A model generated the notes under the pieces. That model was given only the letters and a program-made list of their open reading frames with translations, was not told where the DNA came from and ran no database searches. A stretch of 64,000 bases of DNA from Gaertneriomyces semiglobifer (taxonomy: Eukaryota; Chytridiomycota; Chytridiomycetes; Spizellomycetales; Spizellomycetaceae): assembly GCA_025558075.1 (NCBI GenBank), contig JAHLKF010000007.1, positions 248,001-312,000 on the forward strand. The letters are read 5' to 3'. Both the position numbers and the translations under genes were made by a program. The stretch's first letter is position 1; every line of letters begins with the position of its first letter. Positions 62,183 to 64,000 of the stretch are shown piece by piece.

Positions 62183-62645
62183 GATGATGATGACGATGCT
62201 GATTGGAATACACACCCACTTGCCTGCCTGCCTGTATTCTCTAGTCTATGCTATGCTATTCTATTCTATGTAATGCATGTATATAAAGTAAGTAAGCTCT
62301 CTGCCTGCCTTGCGATGCAATGCAATGCCCATATGCTCTCCCTCTCTTTCTTGCAAGAACAACTGATCAATTCACCTTTGACAATTGACCATTTCCTTTG
62401 CTGCATGCCCGCATAGTAAGTAAGTTCCTCACGCTTTACTATCATACTAGCTAGTTACTACTAATTAACCTATTCACTGCGGGTCTCTCTCATCGCTTTT
62501 TAATTTTGCCCCCACATCCGACGACACACACGCACACGCACACGCACACGCACACGCACAGATGTGTTGTTGACATTGCACAAGAACGAGCTGTGTTTCA
62601 TTTGGATTTGGCCTTCCTTGGATCTTGAAATTGATCTTGATTGAG

Positions 62646-62737
62646 AAGGAAGGAAGGGAGGGAGGGAGGGAGGGAGGGAGGGAGGGAGGGAGGGAGGGAG
62701 GGAGGGACCGGGGGGGACCGGGGGGGACCGGGGGGGC
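62646..62737 (+). repeat. (GGGA)n and GGGACCGGGG repeats, G-quadruplex-prone
   Basis: About 14 GGGA-like units are followed by three GGGACCGGGG units. The plus strand has many runs of three or more G with loops of one or two bases, the pattern that favours G-quadruplexes. Confidence 0.85.
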
Positions 62738-62878
62738 AAACTCAATTCAAATTCAAAAGGGGGGCGCAGGGGAGTTGTTTCATCTTTCAACAACAACAAA
62801 CACACACACACTCTCTCTCTCAAACACTTTTCGTCTGTTTCATCTCGTCCCTTTGGCGTTCGACGCGTTTACGAGTCA

Positions 62879-62922
62879 GTCATGTGATGGTTTCACGTGC
62901 AAGACTTAGTTAGTCACATGAC
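62879..62922. promoter_or_regulatory. Symmetrical E-box cluster
   Basis: GTCATGTGA (62879-62887) and its exact reverse complement TCACATGAC (62914-62922) flank a CACGTG palindrome (62894-62899). CATGTG and CACGTG are bHLH sites; in yeast the Ino2/Ino4 pair binds CATGTGAAAT-type sites of lipid genes. The downstream gene is a lipid-hydrolase-like enzyme. Confidence 0.5.
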
Positions 62923-63076
62923 ATTGAGTGATCGACTACACATGTGCTGATGTAATGCAAGCAAACGCAACTTGAGCAGCGTGTTTCCCCCCCCCCCCCC
63001 CTCAGCTCAGTCATGACAAGAGACACATCTACAAAGGCACTCGTACCCGGAGGAGCAACCAGAGAGAATAACAAAC

Positions 63077-64000
63077 ATGGCTGCCGAACAGGCAGTAGAT
63101 CCTTCTCCCAACAACGATCGCAACGATCACAACGACAGTAATGACAATAACGACAATGACAATAACGACAATAACGTAGGAGAGACGAGCGACCCCTTTC
63201 AGGATGACACCCTCGCAGCCCTCCCGGCAGATCATTCGGCCTCCTCATTGATGGCTCCACCACCACCACCATATAACGCTAACAACAACCCGTCTTTATC
63301 CACTCGGCTCTCCACTTGGTGGGGATCGACCATGCGAAACTGGAGAGAATCCGGTTCTTCCGACGAACGCCAACCTTTGCTCGCTGCTACGGCTTCTTCT
63401 CCTTCTGCCATCAACACAACAGTCAATGACATTGAGAATCCCTTGGGCGCAACGAGGAGACCGAGTATAGCCAGGCGCATCGGATACGTCTTTCTCGCCA
63501 TCTTGGCCATCCTCTTTCTCCTCCTTGTCCTCTTTGGTATGTTTACCACTTTGACACCATCTTCTGTGGTCCATCTGTTGAACATGTCTTGATGCTTTTC
63601 TTGTGCGTTTTGCTTTGTAGCTCAACCGTTTCATACGCCCGTCTCCCCTCCTCCGCCTTCGTCGGACGTCCCACCACCCCCATTCCCTCCCAACGGTCTC
63701 CGCATCCTCTCCTACAACTTCTTCCTGCGTCCTCCTCCCGTCCACTCTCCCTACCAAGACTTTAAATCCACGCGTCTCGACCTCTTCGCCTCCCACCTCC
63801 ACAACTACGACCTTCTCTGTCTGACCGAAGTCTTTGGCGACTACAACTCCCGTCGCAATACCCTCATCGACCACGCTCGTGCCGCCGGTCTCCGCTACTT
63901 TGCTATCGGCCCCGAACGCAGCTGGCTCCGCGGAAAATTCGTCGGTAGCGGTGTGTTGATTCTGTCGCGGTACCCCATCCAATCCGTCTACACCGAAGAA
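63077..64000 (+). CDS. Membrane-anchored EEP-family phosphodiesterase, neutral-sphingomyelinase-like (3' end outside window)
   Basis: Exon 1 is 63077-63536; an 84-bp intron follows and exon 2 begins at 63621 and runs off the window, giving 280 residues so far. The N-terminal 130 residues are cytosolic-looking and Asn/Asp-rich. A TM helix (IGYVFLAILAILFLLLVLF) is followed by a Pro-rich linker and then the start of an endonuclease/exonuclease/phosphatase fold: LRILSYNFFLRPPP (metal-binding Asn), YDLLCLTEVFGDYNSRR (metal-binding Glu), GSGVLILSRYPI. This order and the LTEVFG motif fit neutral sphingomyelinases, which cut sphingomyelin or inositol-phosphosphingolipids to ceramide. The catalytic His/Asp end of the fold is not in the window, so activity cannot be judged. 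Confidence 0.85.

Larger units (their letters stand above)
62183..63076. promoter_or_regulatory. Divergent promoter region with microsatellites and E-box element
   Basis: This region separates two divergent genes. It holds (CACACG)n at about 62525-62560, (GGGA)n at 62646-62706, three 10-bp GGGACCGGGG units at 62704-62737, and a C15 run at 62987-63001. Between them lies a symmetrical E-box cluster (62879-62922). No gene is present. Confidence 0.6.

Noticed and set aside
62500..62913. Gly/Arg- and Pro-rich frames around the GGGA repeat
   Set aside because: They are open only because the microsatellite lacks stops. They have no start context and no conserved sequence.

Overview
The window looks like nuclear DNA of a zoosporic (chytrid-like) fungus. 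Genes are dense and most are split by short GT-AG introns of about 50-70 bp, often with a CTAAC/CTAAT-like branch site. Fungal-type genes (WOPR/Gti1-Pac2 regulator, Pam17, a DUF3431 protein, a secreted fungal domain, an FG nucleoporin of Nup159/Nup214 type) sit among genes that only a flagellated cell needs: CEP104/FAP256, CFAP52/WDR16, an outer-arm beta-type axonemal dynein heavy chain and a CNBD2-like cyclic-nucleotide-binding protein. Exon structures below were assembled by hand from reading frame, splice dinucleotides and family alignment from memory. They are models and have not been tested against transcripts.

Layout. 0-12.1 kb: the end of an unknown plus-strand gene, then four minus-strand genes: an F-box/ankyrin protein, the PKA catalytic subunit, CEP104 and a single-pass SH3 membrane protein. 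A divergent promoter at 12.1-12.8 kb also serves CFAP52 (12.8-15.2 kb, plus). A sugar-phosphate/nucleotide-sugar transporter fused to DUF3431 follows (16.2-18.6 kb, plus), then a small Ser-rich gene on the minus strand.

19.3-21.6 kb is the accessory island of the window. It holds the C-terminal end of a TnpB/Fanzor-like RNA-guided nuclease (zinc ribbon plus the RuvC-III Asp motif), overlapped by a perfect 16-bp inverted repeat. Broken frames lie upstream, including a decayed Gly-X-Y (collagen-like) stretch. No RuvC-I or RuvC-II motif was found, so this is most likely a relic.

21.6-45.1 kb is all plus strand: a coiled-coil protein of unknown function, the 4,528-residue dynein heavy chain (one exon of 11.75 kb), a secreted protein with a 12-bp tandem repeat, the CNB protein, and a large disordered protein carrying about nine copies of a D-I-D-x-hydrophobic motif. 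45.4-62.2 kb is all minus strand: Pam17, the FG nucleoporin, the WOPR regulator, an atypical SDR/epimerase with long introns, and a low-complexity coiled-coil protein that appears frameshifted at a poly-A run. At 63.1 kb a membrane-anchored EEP (neutral-sphingomyelinase-like) enzyme begins and runs off the window. Its upstream region carries a symmetrical E-box element and microsatellites.

Together the flagellar genes suggest a locus enriched in axoneme and basal-body functions. The other genes serve general cell biology (import motor, nuclear pore, signalling, glycan or lipid metabolism).
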